Positions 40,632 through 51,107 are shown, counted from the first letter of the stretch. The stretch is DNA of 64,000 nt from Georgenia ruanii (GCF_009193175.1 NZ_VUKE01000011.1:104495-168494); one strand, 5' to 3'. Numbers and translations: made by a program. Notes: generated by a model not told the origin, from the letters alone.

Positions 40632-42607
40632 CGCGCGCCCACCGGCAGCACGGCCACGACCGACGTCCCGCGCGGCACCAGCGCGCGGATCTCGACGTGC
40701 CCGCCCAGCTCCTCCGCGCGCTCGCGCATGGCGCGGGTGCCGACGCCGGGCGTGGCGTCAGCGGCGAGCCCGGCGCCGTCGTCGCGGCAGGAGAGCCGCA
40801 GGGCGGCGCCGTCGAGCGCGACCTCGAGGTCGCAGCCGGCCGCGCCGCTGTGCCGGGCGGCGTTGAGGATCGCCTCCCCGGCGATGCCGTACGCGGCCGC
40901 GGCCACCGCCGCGGGCAGCTCCGGCGGGACGTCGCAGGCCAGCCGGACCTCGAATCCGTTCTCGCCGTGCCGGGCGGCGGCCTCGCGCAGGGCCGCCTCG
41001 AGCCCGAGCTCCTCCAGGGCCGGCGGGAGCAGGGCGCGGGCGAGGCCGCGCACGTCCTCGACCCGCTGGTCGAGCTCGGCCCGCAGCGCGGCGAGCATCT
41101 CCCGCGCGCCCGCCGGGTCCGTCTCGACCAGGTTGGCCACGCCCTGCAGCCCGAGCCGCAGCCCGGCGAACCACGGCCCCAGCCCGTCGTGCAGCTCGCG
41201 GCGGATGACCCGCCGCTCCTGCAGCCGGGCGGTGGTCAGACGCTCGCGGGTGCGCGCGAGCTCCTGGGCCGTGCGGGCGAGGACGAGGCCGGAGGTCACC
41301 ACGGCGGCGAGCTCCTCCAGCGCCCGGCCGGTGCGCGCGTCGAGCGCCTCCCCCGGCCGCGCGGTCACTGCCAGCACCCCCACCTGCTCGGCGCCCGCGG
41401 TCAGCGGCACCCGGGTGGCACCGGCCGAAGCCGTCCCCCACGCCGTCATCACCGCCTCCTCCCCGGGGCCGCCGGCGAGCAGGGTCACCGACTCCAGCCG
41501 CAGCGCGGTGCCGACGCTCTCCACCAGCGAGGCGAGCAGCGCCTCCGGGTCCGGCGAGCGGCCCAGCGCCGTGCCCATCCGGCCCGCCACCCGCCAGGGG
41601 TCGTGCGCGACGCCGTAGACCATCACCCGCACCCGGCGCTGCAGCCACAGCCGGGTGGGTTGGACGGCGACGACGACGGCCGCGGCCGCGAGCGCCTGGG
41701 CCAGCCCCTGCCCGGGGACCAGCCCGGTGAGCAGCACGCTGACGACCAGGTAGATCGCCGCCAGGCCGACGGTCAGCGCCCCGGCGAGCAGCGTGCGGGA
41801 GACGGCGACCTCGACGCCCCACAGCCGCTGGCGCAGCACCACCGACAGGATCGCGGCGGGGAAGAGCGCCTGGCTCGCCAGGTGCAGCGCCGGGGTCAGC
41901 CAGGGGGCGACCAGCCCCTCGGGCAGCAGCAGCGGCACGAAGGAGGCGGCCAGCACCGCGGTGCCGGCGGCGAGCCAGTCCAGCCCGACCGCCTCGGCGT
42001 CCCCGGCCCGCCGTCGTCGGACCTCCGTGGCCGCGGCGGTCATCAGACCGAGGACGACGGCGGCCGCCAGCGCCGGCATGAGCAGGTCGTACGCGCCGAG
42101 CAGGGAGCAAGCGAGGGCGGCGAGGGCGACCAGGGCGCCGGCGGCCGGGCCCCACCAGGCGCGCCCGAGCGGCCGCTCGCGGACCAGCCAGGGCACCACG
42201 AGGAACATGGCGAGGGTGCCGGGCACCCAGGCCCAGCCGAACGGGTCGGCGAGGGCGCCGGCGTCCACGCCGCGGGCCAGGGCGAAGACCTGCCAGCCGC
42301 CGGCGAAGGCGGAGACGGCGCCGCCGATGCTCGTCAGCGCGAGGAGGTAGCCGACGACGTGGCGGCGGCGGGTGAGCACGAGGGCGGTGACGGCGCCGTA
42401 GACGAGGCCGACGGTGACGTCGACCAGGAGGAACAGTTCGTCGGGGGTGAGGCGGGGGCCCGAGGCCAGGTAGAGGGCCAGCCCGGCGAGGGAGAGGAGC
42501 CAGGCGGTCCCGCCCAGGGCGAGGGCGAGGGCCGGGGCTCCGCCCCGGGCGGCCCCGAGGACCCCGGACGCGGGGCGTCCGGGGTCCTGGCGGATCGGCT
42601 CAGTCAT
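40628..42607 (-). CDS. Membrane sensor histidine kinase (HisKA_3 type)
   Basis: The 659-residue protein has about ten N-terminal membrane segments (~20-290), a GAF-like region (~345-460), a HisKA_3 dimerisation/phosphotransfer segment with the phospho-His (VIRRELHDGLGPWFAGL, ~471) and a C-terminal ATPase domain (NAARH N-box; CRDDGAGL; GTRAMRERAEELGG). It belongs to the kinase group that partners LuxR-type response regulators. The ligand is unknown; the long polytopic sensor resembles MASE-like sensors. It overlaps the response regulator by 4 bp. The DUF4386 gene upstream is 55 bp away and probably in the same operon. Confidence 0.92.
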   Translation of the reverse strand: MTEPIRQDPGRPASGVLGAARGGAPALALALGGTAWLLSLAGLALYLASGPRLTPDELFLLVDVTVGLVYGAVTALVLTRRRHVVGYLLALTSIGGAVSAFAGGWQVFALARGVDAGALADPFGWAWVPGTLAMFLVVPWLVRERPLGRAWWGPAAGALVALAALACSLLGAYDLLMPALAAAVVLGLMTAAATEVRRRRAGDAEAVGLDWLAAGTAVLAASFVPLLLPEGLVAPWLTPALHLASQALFPAAILSVVLRQRLWGVEVAVSRTLLAGALTVGLAAIYLVVSVLLTGLVPGQGLAQALAAAAVVVAVQPTRLWLQRRVRVMVYGVAHDPWRVAGRMGTALGRSPDPEALLASLVESVGTALRLESVTLLAGGPGEEAVMTAWGTASAGATRVPLTAGAEQVGVLAVTARPGEALDARTGRALEELAAVVTSGLVLARTAQELARTRERLTTARLQERRVIRRELHDGLGPWFAGLRLGLQGVANLVETDPAGAREMLAALRAELDQRVEDVRGLARALLPPALEELGLEAALREAAARHGENGFEVRLACDVPPELPAAVAAAAYGIAGEAILNAARHSGAAGCDLEVALDGAALRLSCRDDGAGLAADATPGVGTRAMRERAEELGGHVEIRALVPRGTSVVAVLPVGAR

Positions 42608-42662
42608 GCGGGTGTCGGTCGGTCATGGCGGCAATCTAGGGGGATCCGGCCTGCGGGAGGTG

Positions 42663-43355
42663 CTATCGGGCGGCGCGTTCGCCCCGCAGCAGCGCCAGCG
42701 CGCTGACCAGCAGCCACACCGGGCCGATGAAGCCGGCCATGTACTGCAGCGGGGAGACGCCGAACAGGACCATGAGGCTGCCGAGCACCACGCTCGTCAC
42801 GCCGAGGGCCTTGCCGGCCGCGCCGTGGCGCAGCGCCGCGATCCCGAGCGCGAGCGCGCTGACCCCGGCGGTGACCCACAGCCAGGCGATGGTGGCGACC
42901 CAGTGCGAGTAGATCGACACGTCGGTGGCCGTCATGAGCGCGGGGTCGGACAGACCGAAGACGAACTCGGTGTCCAGGCCGGAGCCGAGGACGAGGACGG
43001 CGGAGAGCACCCCCAGCCCGGTGGCCGCCACCGCCGGGAGCACCGAGCGGGCCGGGGACTGGCCGGCGAGCCGGCGGTACAGCCCGGCGGCGAACGGGAT
43101 GAGCAGCAGGGCGGCGACGACGGTAGCCACGTGGAAGCCGATGAGCTGGGGAATGACCCCGCCCAGGTGCTCGGTGATCAGCTCCGGGGTCGGCGGGTTG
43201 TCCCGGTCGTAGGCGGGGCTGAGGCTCAGCGAGAGGTAGATGCTGGCGACCCCGGCCAGGCCGGCGACGACGCCGGCGGCGGCCCAGCCGCGGCTGCCGG
43301 CCGCGGCGCGGCGGGTCGCGGTGGTGGTGGGGGACGTGACTGCGGAGGCGGACAT
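42663..43355 (-). CDS. DUF4386-family membrane protein
   Basis: The 230-residue protein has about six hydrophobic segments (AAAGVVAGLAGVASIYLSL, GGVIPQLIGFHVATVVAALLLIPFAAG, VLPAVAATGLGVLSAVLVLGS, WVATIAWLWVTAGVSALALGIAAL, ALGVTSVVLGSLMVLFGVSPL, GFIGPVWLLVSALALL). The pattern fits the DUF4386 family of unknown function. It is the first gene of a probable operon with a histidine kinase and response regulator, so it may be sensed or regulated by them. Confidence 0.85.
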   Translation of the reverse strand: MSASAVTSPTTTATRRAAAGSRGWAAAGVVAGLAGVASIYLSLSLSPAYDRDNPPTPELITEHLGGVIPQLIGFHVATVVAALLLIPFAAGLYRRLAGQSPARSVLPAVAATGLGVLSAVLVLGSGLDTEFVFGLSDPALMTATDVSIYSHWVATIAWLWVTAGVSALALGIAALRHGAAGKALGVTSVVLGSLMVLFGVSPLQYMAGFIGPVWLLVSALALLRGERAAR

Positions 43356-43428
43356 GGAAGGGGACTCCTTGGCTCTGCCCGGGGTGCTCCGGCCACCGTG
43401 ACCGGTTCGGGCTCGGCACTGAGCCTGG

Positions 43429-43450
43429 GCCGCCCGGCGTCCCGGGCGGC
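43429..43450 (-). terminator. Terminator hairpin after PLP decarboxylase gene
   Basis: GCCGCCCG (43429-43436) and CGGGCGGC (43443-43450) form a perfect 8-bp stem with a 6-nt loop, about 100 bp past the stop of the decarboxylase gene and before the DUF4386 start. Confidence 0.55.
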
Positions 43451-43548
43451 AGGGGCGAGCGTCCCGACCTGCCGGGCAGTTCGCCCGGGCCCTTCGCGCG
43501 GCCGGTCCGCCATTCCGGTCGCAGCCGCAATGACAATCCGGTCGCTGC

Positions 43549-44928
<1,380 letters not shown>

Positions 44929-45575
44929 GGCCCAGTATGGGCGGCGGCGTGCCGGGCGCGGGCGAGATTGCCGCACGTCGAGGGACGTTCGACCCCCCAC
45001 TCGAGGGGCGATGAGGTTACTCTGGTCACACAAGACCGCGACTCCCCCGGGCGATCGGGCGGCGGTGCACACCGTCCATCGGCGGAGGGACCGCGGTGCC
45101 CAGCGGACCAGGCCAGGTGATGCGTAGCAGTGTGGAAGCCATACACCGTTACCCCGGCCGCCAGGCGAACCTTGCGATCCGTTGGCCGTTGATGCGCAGT
45201 CAGCACCGGCACCACCCAGGATCGGGCAGAGGTCGAGAAGCCGGCCCACCGAGGTGACGCGTACGAGGCCCGGGTCTTCGGACCCGGGCCTCTCGCCATG
45301 CCCGGCGCCCGAGCCGCTCGGGGCCGGCGCGCGCACACCCCTCCGCGCTTGGCCGCACCTGCACGACGCCGCCTCAGCCCGTTGGCGCGGGGCCGGGACC
45401 TGGCACGCAGCACCCACCTCGTCGACGACGTCGCGAAGGTGCCGCCGCTGCTCGCGCAGGGCGGAAGGGCGGCTCGTCCGCGCCGAGACCCGCTGTGGCA
45501 CGATCGACACCGACCCACCATCTGGACGCCCCTGCTCAGCGGGGTGACCTTCGAAGGAGAGAAGAGACGAGGACG
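44929..45575. other. Intergenic region with hairpin, no protein gene supported
   Basis: This divergent region between the decarboxylase and aldehyde dehydrogenase genes holds no convincing frame. It contains a strong stem-loop at 45265-45292 and a modest one near 45138-45152 (GTGTGG/CCATAC). A TTACTCT at 45017-45023 could be a -10 element. A small RNA ending at the hairpin is possible, but no known family was recognised. Confidence 0.5.
45265..45292 (+). terminator. Strong terminator hairpin with TTCG tetraloop
   Basis: GAGGCCCGGGTC and GACCCGGGCCTC form a perfect 12-bp stem around a TTCG tetraloop. It is co-oriented with no gene on the plus strand immediately upstream, so it would terminate an unidentified RNA or protect against read-through. 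Confidence 0.75.
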
Positions 45576-47036
45576 ATGACGACCGACGTCACCACCCAGT
45601 GGTCAGGCAAGCTCTACTCCGGCGGCTGGGTCGCCGGGTCGGGCCCGCGCCTCGAGGTCCGCTCCCCCGCCACCGGCGACAGGCTCGCCGAGGTCGCCTC
45701 GGCGACCGCCGCGGACCTCGACGCCGCGGTCGCGCAGGCGCGCACCGCCCAGCGGGACTGGGCCGCGCTGCCCTACGACAAGCGGGCCGCCGTCCTGCTC
45801 AAGGCCGCCCAGCTGCTGCAGGAGAACCCCGACCGCCTCGCCCGCTGGCTGGTGGCCGAGGCCGGCTCCGGCCAGGGCAAGGCCGCCTTCGAGGTGGGCC
45901 TGGTGACCACCGAGCTGCAGGAGTCCGCCGCGCTCGCCTCGCACCCGTACGGGGAGATGCTCCGCTCCGTCAAGCCGCGCCTGTCCGTCGCCCGCCGGGT
46001 GCCGGTCGGCGTCGTCGGGGTGATCTCGCCGTTCAACTTCCCCGGCATCCTGTCCATGCGCTCGGTGGCCCCGGCGCTGGCGCTGGGCAACGCCGTCGTG
46101 CTCAAGCCCGACCCGCGCACCACCATCGCGGGCGGCTTCGCCCTGGCGGACCTGCTGGAGGAGGCCGGCCTGCCCGCCGGGGTGCTGCACGTGCTGCCCG
46201 GCGGCGCCGAGCTCGGCGCCGCCGTGGTGGCCCACCCGGGCATCCCCTGCCTGTCCTTCACCGGCTCGACGACGGCCGGCCGCAAGATCGGGGAGGCCGC
46301 GGGGCCGCTGCTCAAGAAGGTCCACCTCGAGCTCGGCGGCAACAACGCCCTGCTCGTGCTGCCCGACGCCGACATCGAGGCGGCCGCGTCCGTGGGCGCC
46401 TGGGGCTCCTTCCTCCACCAGGGCCAGATCTGCATGACCACCGGGCGCCACTTCGTGCACTCCTCGGTGGCCGACGAGTACGTCGCGGCGCTGGCGGACA
46501 AGGCGAAGAACCTCCCCGTCGGGGACCCGGCCGACCCGACCAACGCCCTGGGCCCGATCATCGACACCCACCAGCGCGACCGCATCCACGCCATCGTCAC
46601 CGGCGCGGTGGACCAGGGCGCGACCCTCGCCGCGGGCGGGGAGTACACCAACCTGTTCTACCGGCCCACGGTGCTGAGCCACGTCCGGCCGGACAGCCCC
46701 GCCTACACCGAGGAGATCTTCGGCCCCGTCGCCCCGGTCGTCGCCTACGACACGGTCGAGGAGGCCATCGAGCTCATCAACGGCTCGGACTACGGCCTGT
46801 CGGTCAGCATCCTCACCTCCAACCCCTACGCGGCCTACGAGCTGGCCGACCGCATCGACTCCGGCGCCATCCACATCAACGACGCCACGGTCGACGACGA
46901 GGCGACCGCCCCCTTCGGCGGCTCCAAGGCCTCCGGCGTCGGCGGCCGGTTCGGCGGCCCGCACGCGGGCCTCGAGACGTTCACCGAGACGCAGTGGATC
47001 ACCATGCAGCAGGACATCGAGCGCTACCCGTTCTGA
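45576..47036 (+). CDS. Aldehyde dehydrogenase, benzaldehyde/vanillin type
   Basis: The 486-residue NAD(P)-dependent dehydrogenase has the catalytic Glu in VHLELGGNNALLV (~251) and the catalytic Cys (~286) in FLHQGQICMTTGRHFV, plus the cofactor motif GSTTAGRKIGEAAG. It resembles the benzaldehyde/vanillin dehydrogenase subgroup that oxidises aromatic aldehydes. ATG 45576 has GAGG upstream. It is convergent with a MarR regulator, separated by a bidirectional terminator. The link to the decarboxylase upstream is unproven. Confidence 0.93.
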   Translation: MTTDVTTQWSGKLYSGGWVAGSGPRLEVRSPATGDRLAEVASATAADLDAAVAQARTAQRDWAALPYDKRAAVLLKAAQLLQENPDRLARWLVAEAGSGQGKAAFEVGLVTTELQESAALASHPYGEMLRSVKPRLSVARRVPVGVVGVISPFNFPGILSMRSVAPALALGNAVVLKPDPRTTIAGGFALADLLEEAGLPAGVLHVLPGGAELGAAVVAHPGIPCLSFTGSTTAGRKIGEAAGPLLKKVHLELGGNNALLVLPDADIEAAASVGAWGSFLHQGQICMTTGRHFVHSSVADEYVAALADKAKNLPVGDPADPTNALGPIIDTHQRDRIHAIVTGAVDQGATLAAGGEYTNLFYRPTVLSHVRPDSPAYTEEIFGPVAPVVAYDTVEEAIELINGSDYGLSVSILTSNPYAAYELADRIDSGAIHINDATVDDEATAPFGGSKASGVGGRFGGPHAGLETFTETQWITMQQDIERYPF

Positions 47037-47053
47037 CGGCGACGCCCCGCACG

Positions 47054-47096
47054 ACGGCGCCGGTGGTCGTCCCCGGGGGGATGGCACCGGCGCCGT
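47054..47096. terminator. Bidirectional terminator between ALDH and MarR genes
   Basis: ACGGCGCCGGTG (47054-47065) and CACCGGCGCCGT (47085-47096) form a perfect 12-bp stem between convergent genes, with a 19-nt loop that can itself pair around CCCCGGGG. Confidence 0.8.
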
Positions 47097-47125
47097 TGTC
47101 GTGGCGACGCCGTCGTCTGTGAGGG

Positions 47126-47632
47126 TCAGCGGGTGCGCTCGGCGTTGTCCGAGATCCGCCCCAGGAGCGCGGCGAGCGCTGCCTGTTCCTTCTCGTCCAG
47201 GCCCGTCAGCAGCTCGCGGTCGTGCGCCACGCAGCGGGGGAACTCCCGCTCGACCAGGTCCTGACCTTCCGCGGTGAGCTGCAGCAGCACCACGCGGCCG
47301 TCGCGTTCGAGCTTCTTCCGCTCCACGAGCCCGATGCGTTCGAGGCGGGCGGTGAGCTTCGTCGTCGCCGCCCCGCTGAGCATGGTCTGGGCGGTCACCT
47401 CGCTGGCCCGCAAGGGGCGGTCGCTGCGGGCCAGGGCGCACAGGACGTCGAACTCCGACCGGGTCACCCCGCTGGAGGCCAGCACCCGGTCCAGCTGCTG
47501 GATGGACAGCGCGCTGATGCGGTTGATGCGCCCGAGGAGCTCCACCGGCGTCGTGTCGAGCTCCGGCAGCGTGCGCTGCCAGCTGTGGCGCAGCCGAGTG
47601 ATGAAGTCGTCCCCCGCGGCGGGCAAAGCCAT
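47126..47632 (-). CDS. MarR-family transcriptional regulator
   Basis: The 168-residue protein has a winged helix-turn-helix of the MarR class (SEFDVLCALARSDRPLRASEVTAQTMLSGAATTKLTARLERIGLVERKKLERDGRVVLLQLTAEG) with N- and C-terminal dimerisation helices. MarR proteins usually repress divergent efflux or catabolic genes and release DNA on ligand binding. It is divergent from the MFS transporter gene, the likely target, and convergent with the aldehyde dehydrogenase gene. Confidence 0.92.
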   Translation of the reverse strand: MALPAAGDDFITRLRHSWQRTLPELDTTPVELLGRINRISALSIQQLDRVLASSGVTRSEFDVLCALARSDRPLRASEVTAQTMLSGAATTKLTARLERIGLVERKKLERDGRVVLLQLTAEGQDLVEREFPRCVAHDRELLTGLDEKEQAALAALLGRISDNAERTR

Positions 47633-47908
47633 GCCCCCAACCCTACAGGTCCCACCCCAGGTGATTCACCAATGTTTTACTCGTGTACTATCTCGGCGTC
47701 CCCCACCCAGCGATGAGGGGCACGTCCGTCCCACCGGAGGTAACGACTCCCTCCACCGCGGACGCCCAACTTCCCACGACGAGATTCGGAGAGACTCATC
47801 ACCCGCGCCCAGTCCCCCGCGCCCACCGCAGCGCCAGCCGCCGGGGCCTCCCCCGCGGCAGCCCCCGCCACCCCGGCCTCCACGCCCCTGTTCCGCCAGC
47901 CGGCGGCG

Positions 47909-49081
47909 GTGTGGGCGGTCGCCTTCGCCTCGATGGTGACCTTCATGGGCATCGGCCTCGTCGGCCCGATCCTGCCGTCGATCTCCGAGGCCATGGACGC
48001 CACGCCGACGCAGACCTCGTTCCTCTTCACCAGCTACCTGGTAGTGACGGCCGTGGTCATGTTCTTCACGAGCTGGCTCTCCTCCCGCGCGGGGACGCGC
48101 AACACCATGCTCGTCGGGCTCGCTGTCATTGCCGTCGCCGCGGTCGGCTGCGCGCTGTCCACCGGGATCGAGGGCATCATCGCCTTCCGGGCGCTGTGGG
48201 GCCTGGGCAACGCCCTGTTCCTGTCGACCGCGCTGGCCGCGATCGTCTCGGCCAGCGGCGGGACGGCGGGCCAGGCCGTCATCCTCTACGAGGCGGCGCT
48301 GGGCCTGGGCCTGGCCGTCGGCCCCCTGGTCGGCGGGCTGCTCGGGGACATCTCCTGGATGGTGCCCTTCTGGGGCACGGCCACGCTCCTCGCCATCGGG
48401 TTCGTGGCGATCATCGTCTTCGTGCGCGGGGCCGGCCGGTCGGCGCAGCGGAGCACCGCATCGGCGCCCTTCCGGGCCCTGGGCATCCGCTCGCTCCTCG
48501 TACTCAGCATCGTGGCGTTCTTCTACAACTCCTCGTTCTTCGTCACTCTCGCCTACGTGCCCTACCCGCTGGGCATGCCCGCGGTCGGCATCGGCCTCGT
48601 CATGACGGGCTTCGGCATCGGCCTGGCACTGACCAGCATCGTCCTCGCCCCGCGGTTGACGCACCGGTTCTCCCCCACCCGGGTGCTCGCGGTCACCCTC
48701 GTCGTGTTCGCCGCCACCCACGTCGCGGCGTCCCAGCTGACCGGGCACACCCCCTGGCTCGTCGTCTGCGTGGTGATGCTCGGCTTCGAGATCGGGACGG
48801 CCAACACCGTGCTCACCGAGGCTGTCATGGAGGCCACCGACCTGCCGCGGACCGTGGCCTCCTCCGCCTACTCCGGCGTCCGCTTCTTCGGCGGCGCCAT
48901 CGGCGCCCCGGTGGGCACCTCCCTGGCGGCCTTCGGCGCGGGCGCCCCGTTCCTCTTCGCCGCCAGCACCGCCCTCGTCGGTGCGGCCCTGCTCGCCATC
49001 TTCCGGAGCATCCTGGCCCCGGCCGATCACCCGGTGCACGAGGCGCCGGCCTTCGAGGCCGAGGCCATCACCGGCGCCTGA
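47909..49081 (+). CDS. MFS drug/metabolite exporter
   Basis: The 390-residue (from GTG 47909) protein has about twelve membrane segments: TM1 VWAVAFASMVTFMGIGLVGPI, loop motif around LSSRAGTRNTM, and antiporter motif C-like GLGLAVGPLVGGLLGD. The family normally has an N-terminal stretch ahead of TM1; the open frame continues upstream to ATC 47798 (giving TPLFRQPAAVWAV), with GGAGAG placed at 47788-47793, but no ATG, GTG or TTG occurs there. The GTG start lacks a ribosome binding site. The true start may be the rare AUC, or the ATG may have mutated. A MarR gene is divergent, so MarR control is likely. Confidence 0.85.
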   Translation: MWAVAFASMVTFMGIGLVGPILPSISEAMDATPTQTSFLFTSYLVVTAVVMFFTSWLSSRAGTRNTMLVGLAVIAVAAVGCALSTGIEGIIAFRALWGLGNALFLSTALAAIVSASGGTAGQAVILYEAALGLGLAVGPLVGGLLGDISWMVPFWGTATLLAIGFVAIIVFVRGAGRSAQRSTASAPFRALGIRSLLVLSIVAFFYNSSFFVTLAYVPYPLGMPAVGIGLVMTGFGIGLALTSIVLAPRLTHRFSPTRVLAVTLVVFAATHVAASQLTGHTPWLVVCVVMLGFEIGTANTVLTEAVMEATDLPRTVASSAYSGVRFFGGAIGAPVGTSLAAFGAGAPFLFAASTALVGAALLAIFRSILAPADHPVHEAPAFEAEAITGA

Positions 49082-49086
49082 CGGCT

Positions 49087-49129
49087 CGCCGGCCCGGGCA
49101 GCGTCGGCCCCCTTGCCCGCGCGCCGGCG
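49087..49129. terminator. Hairpin between MFS and DUF1918 genes
   Basis: CGCCGGC (49087-49093) pairs with GCCGGCG (49123-49129), extended inside by CGGGC/GCCCG with a small bulge. It lies between convergent genes. Confidence 0.55.
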
Positions 49130-49627
49130 TCAGCGCGGCGAGATCGTCACGTCGTGCTCGCCGGTGGACCCCTCGACGTCCTCCGCCGCTCCGGTGAGCA
49201 GCTCGTCGGCGAGGTGGTGCAGCGCCCGGGCGACGGCGACCTTGTCGCCGATGCGCGGGACGGCGGGATCCCGGCTGCTGCGCCGGCTCTCCCCCGCCGC
49301 GCTCATCCCGGCCTCGCCCGCGACGACGGCGACCTTCGCCGTCGTCGTGTCGTCGCCGAACGCGTAGATCGACACCCGGATGTCCCACTCGCGGACCAGC
49401 CGGCCCTGCACGTCGGCGGGCACGCCGCTCGGGGCCTCCGCGCCGTGCTGGGCGCGCACCTCCGCGCTCGCGCCCGGGTAGATGATCCCCTCGCGCCCGT
49501 CGCTCCACCGCACCCGGTAGGGCGGCCCGCCGTCGCCGCCCCGGACCTCGATGATCTCGCCGTCGCGCACCGCCTCGCCGACGTGCGTCCCCGCAACGAC
49601 GATGTGGTCTCCTCGCTGAGCCCGCAT
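49130..49627 (-). CDS. DUF1918 and DUF1876 (dsRBD-like) fusion protein
   Basis: The 165-residue protein has an N-terminal DUF1918 domain (residues 1-60: MRAQRGDHIVVAGTHVGEA, VRDGEIIEVRG, GPPYRVRWSDGREGIIYPG), a small SH3-like barrel, and a C-terminal DUF1876/dsRBD-like domain (~75-165: REWDIRVSIYAFGDDTTTAKVAVV...IGDKVAVARALHHLADELL). Both occur separately in actinobacterial proteins; some fuse them. Function is unknown. ATG 49627 has GGAGAG upstream. It is divergent from the EamA transporter gene. Confidence 0.88.
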   Translation of the reverse strand: MRAQRGDHIVVAGTHVGEAVRDGEIIEVRGGDGGPPYRVRWSDGREGIIYPGASAEVRAQHGAEAPSGVPADVQGRLVREWDIRVSIYAFGDDTTTAKVAVVAGEAGMSAAGESRRSSRDPAVPRIGDKVAVARALHHLADELLTGAAEDVEGSTGEHDVTISPR

Positions 49628-49822
49628 GTCACTCTCCTCGTACGTGGATCGTGTCCGTGGCTCTACTGTGGCCGCCGAGGCCCGGCCGGGGAAGCCCCCG
49701 GCGGATCACCGGCCGGGTGAGGGGCGCCCGCACTCACACCGCGGGACGCTGCGGCGTCTTCTCGGTGTTGACGTCCGCGCGAGCAGCCCGTCCCAGGGCA
49801 GCGCGAGAGAAGGGAGCACCGC

Positions 49823-50827
49823 ATGGCGCACGGCACGACCGGTCGCGGCACGGCCATCAAGTTCGGCGCGCTGGCCCTGATGTGGGGCTCGAGCTTCCTG
49901 TTCATCCGGGTGGCGGTGGGCGGGCTGGCCCCGGCGCAGGTGGTCCTGGGCCGGCTGCTCGTCGGCGCGGCGACCCTGGCGCTGATCATGACGCTGACGC
50001 GGCGGCGCTGGCCGCGCGAGCGGCGGGTGCTCGGCCACCTCGCGGTGGTCGCGGTGCTGCTGTGCGTGGTGCCCTTCCTGCTCTTCGCGTGGGCCGGGCA
50101 GCACATCCCGTCGGGCCTGTCGAGCATCTACAACGCGACGACGCCGGTCATGACGCTGCTCGTCTCGCTCGTCGCGCTGCCCCAGGAGCGGCTCACCGCG
50201 GTGCGGACGGCGGCCCTCGCCCTGGCCGCGGCCGGCGTCGTCGTCATCGCCGCGCCGTGGACGCTGGGCGGGGCCCCGCACGGCGAGGACTTCGGGCTCG
50301 GTCAGCTGGCCGCCCTCGGCGCCACCGCCTGCTACGGCTCGGGCTTCGTCTACCTGCGCCGCTTCCTCGCCGGGGTGCGCTACGACGCGGTGACGGTCGC
50401 CGCCACGCAGGTGGGCATCGGCGCGCTGATCATGCTCGTGCTGGCCCCGTTCGTCGCGCGCACGCCGGTGGCCGTCGACGGCGGCGTCGTCGCCGCGGTG
50501 CTCGCCCTCGGGGCGCTGAGCACCGGGGTGGCGTACATCTGGAACTTCGACGTCGTGCGCGCCTGGGGCGCCACCGCGGCATCGACGGTCACCTACCTGA
50601 CGCCGGTGGTCGGCGTGGTGCTCGGCGCGCTGGTGCTGGGCGAACGCCTCACGCTCAACCAGCCGGTCGGCGCCGTCCTCGTCATCCTGGGGATCGTCGT
50701 CGGCCAGGGGCACGTGCGCCTGCCGGCCCGCCGGACGCCAAGGGCCGGCGGGAGGACCGAGGCGCGCCCGCCGGAAGCTGGCGCGGGCACGGAGCCGCCC
50801 GCGCCGGCCGCGGAGCGGATCAGCTGA
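49823..50827 (+). CDS. EamA/DMT-family transporter
   Basis: The 334-residue protein has ten membrane segments in two EamA repeats (first ~10-140, with WGSSFLFIRVAVGGLAPAQVVLGRLL; second ~150-280, with ACYGSGFVYLRRFLAG and SALSTGVAYIWNFDVVRAWGA-like patterns), typical of the drug/metabolite exporters. The C-terminal ~45 residues are a low-complexity Arg/Pro/Ala tail. ATG 49823 has AAGGGAG upstream. The last 8 bp overlap the convergent small gene at 50820. The substrate is unknown. Confidence 0.9.
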   Translation: MAHGTTGRGTAIKFGALALMWGSSFLFIRVAVGGLAPAQVVLGRLLVGAATLALIMTLTRRRWPRERRVLGHLAVVAVLLCVVPFLLFAWAGQHIPSGLSSIYNATTPVMTLLVSLVALPQERLTAVRTAALALAAAGVVVIAAPWTLGGAPHGEDFGLGQLAALGATACYGSGFVYLRRFLAGVRYDAVTVAATQVGIGALIMLVLAPFVARTPVAVDGGVVAAVLALGALSTGVAYIWNFDVVRAWGATAASTVTYLTPVVGVVLGALVLGERLTLNQPVGAVLVILGIVVGQGHVRLPARRTPRAGGRTEARPPEAGAGTEPPAPAAERIS

Positions 50828-51068
50828 CGCCCGTCGCGCCCCGGTCGCCCCGGCACTGCTTGACGTAGGAGACGATGCGCTGGACGGTGGCGGCGGACTC
50901 GGGGTCGAGGCGGTGCGTGTCCACCCCGACGTACCGGCCGCGGTCCGGCGCGGCGAACACCCGCACGGTCACCCGCGGGGCGAGGTTCGGGACGATGACG
51001 CGGAGGGCGTGCTGGGCCTCGACGATGAGGGCGTCGAGGTCGTGTTGCTCGGGGGCCTGGGTGGTCAC
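50820..51068 (-). CDS. Small hypothetical protein
   Basis: The 82-residue product from GTG 51068 (VTTQAPEQHDLDALIVEAQH, then VTVRVFAAPDRGRYVGVDTHRLDPESAATVQRIVSYVKQC) has a mixed alpha/beta pattern and no recognised family. The frame is open further upstream to 51104, but with no better start. Codon bias matches its neighbours, supporting a real gene. It precedes no operon partner except the pentapeptide protein upstream on the same strand, 39 bp away. Confidence 0.6.
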   Translation of the reverse strand: MTTQAPEQHDLDALIVEAQHALRVIVPNLAPRVTVRVFAAPDRGRYVGVDTHRLDPESAATVQRIVSYVKQCRGDRGATGVS

Positions 51069-51107
51069 GCCTGTGATACGTGCCGGCGCCGCGGGCGGAT
51101 GCACCCG

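Noticed and set aside
44979..44993. TCGAGG-GAC-GTTCGA resembling an SOS box upstream of the decarboxylase gene
   Set aside because: The spacer is 3 rather than 4 bp and the left half has two mismatches, so LexA binding is unlikely.
45120..45260. Known riboswitch, 4.5S RNA or tRNA upstream of the tetraloop hairpin
   Set aside because: I could not find the conserved elements of SRP RNA, cobalamin, TPP or c-di-AMP riboswitches or any tRNA arm.
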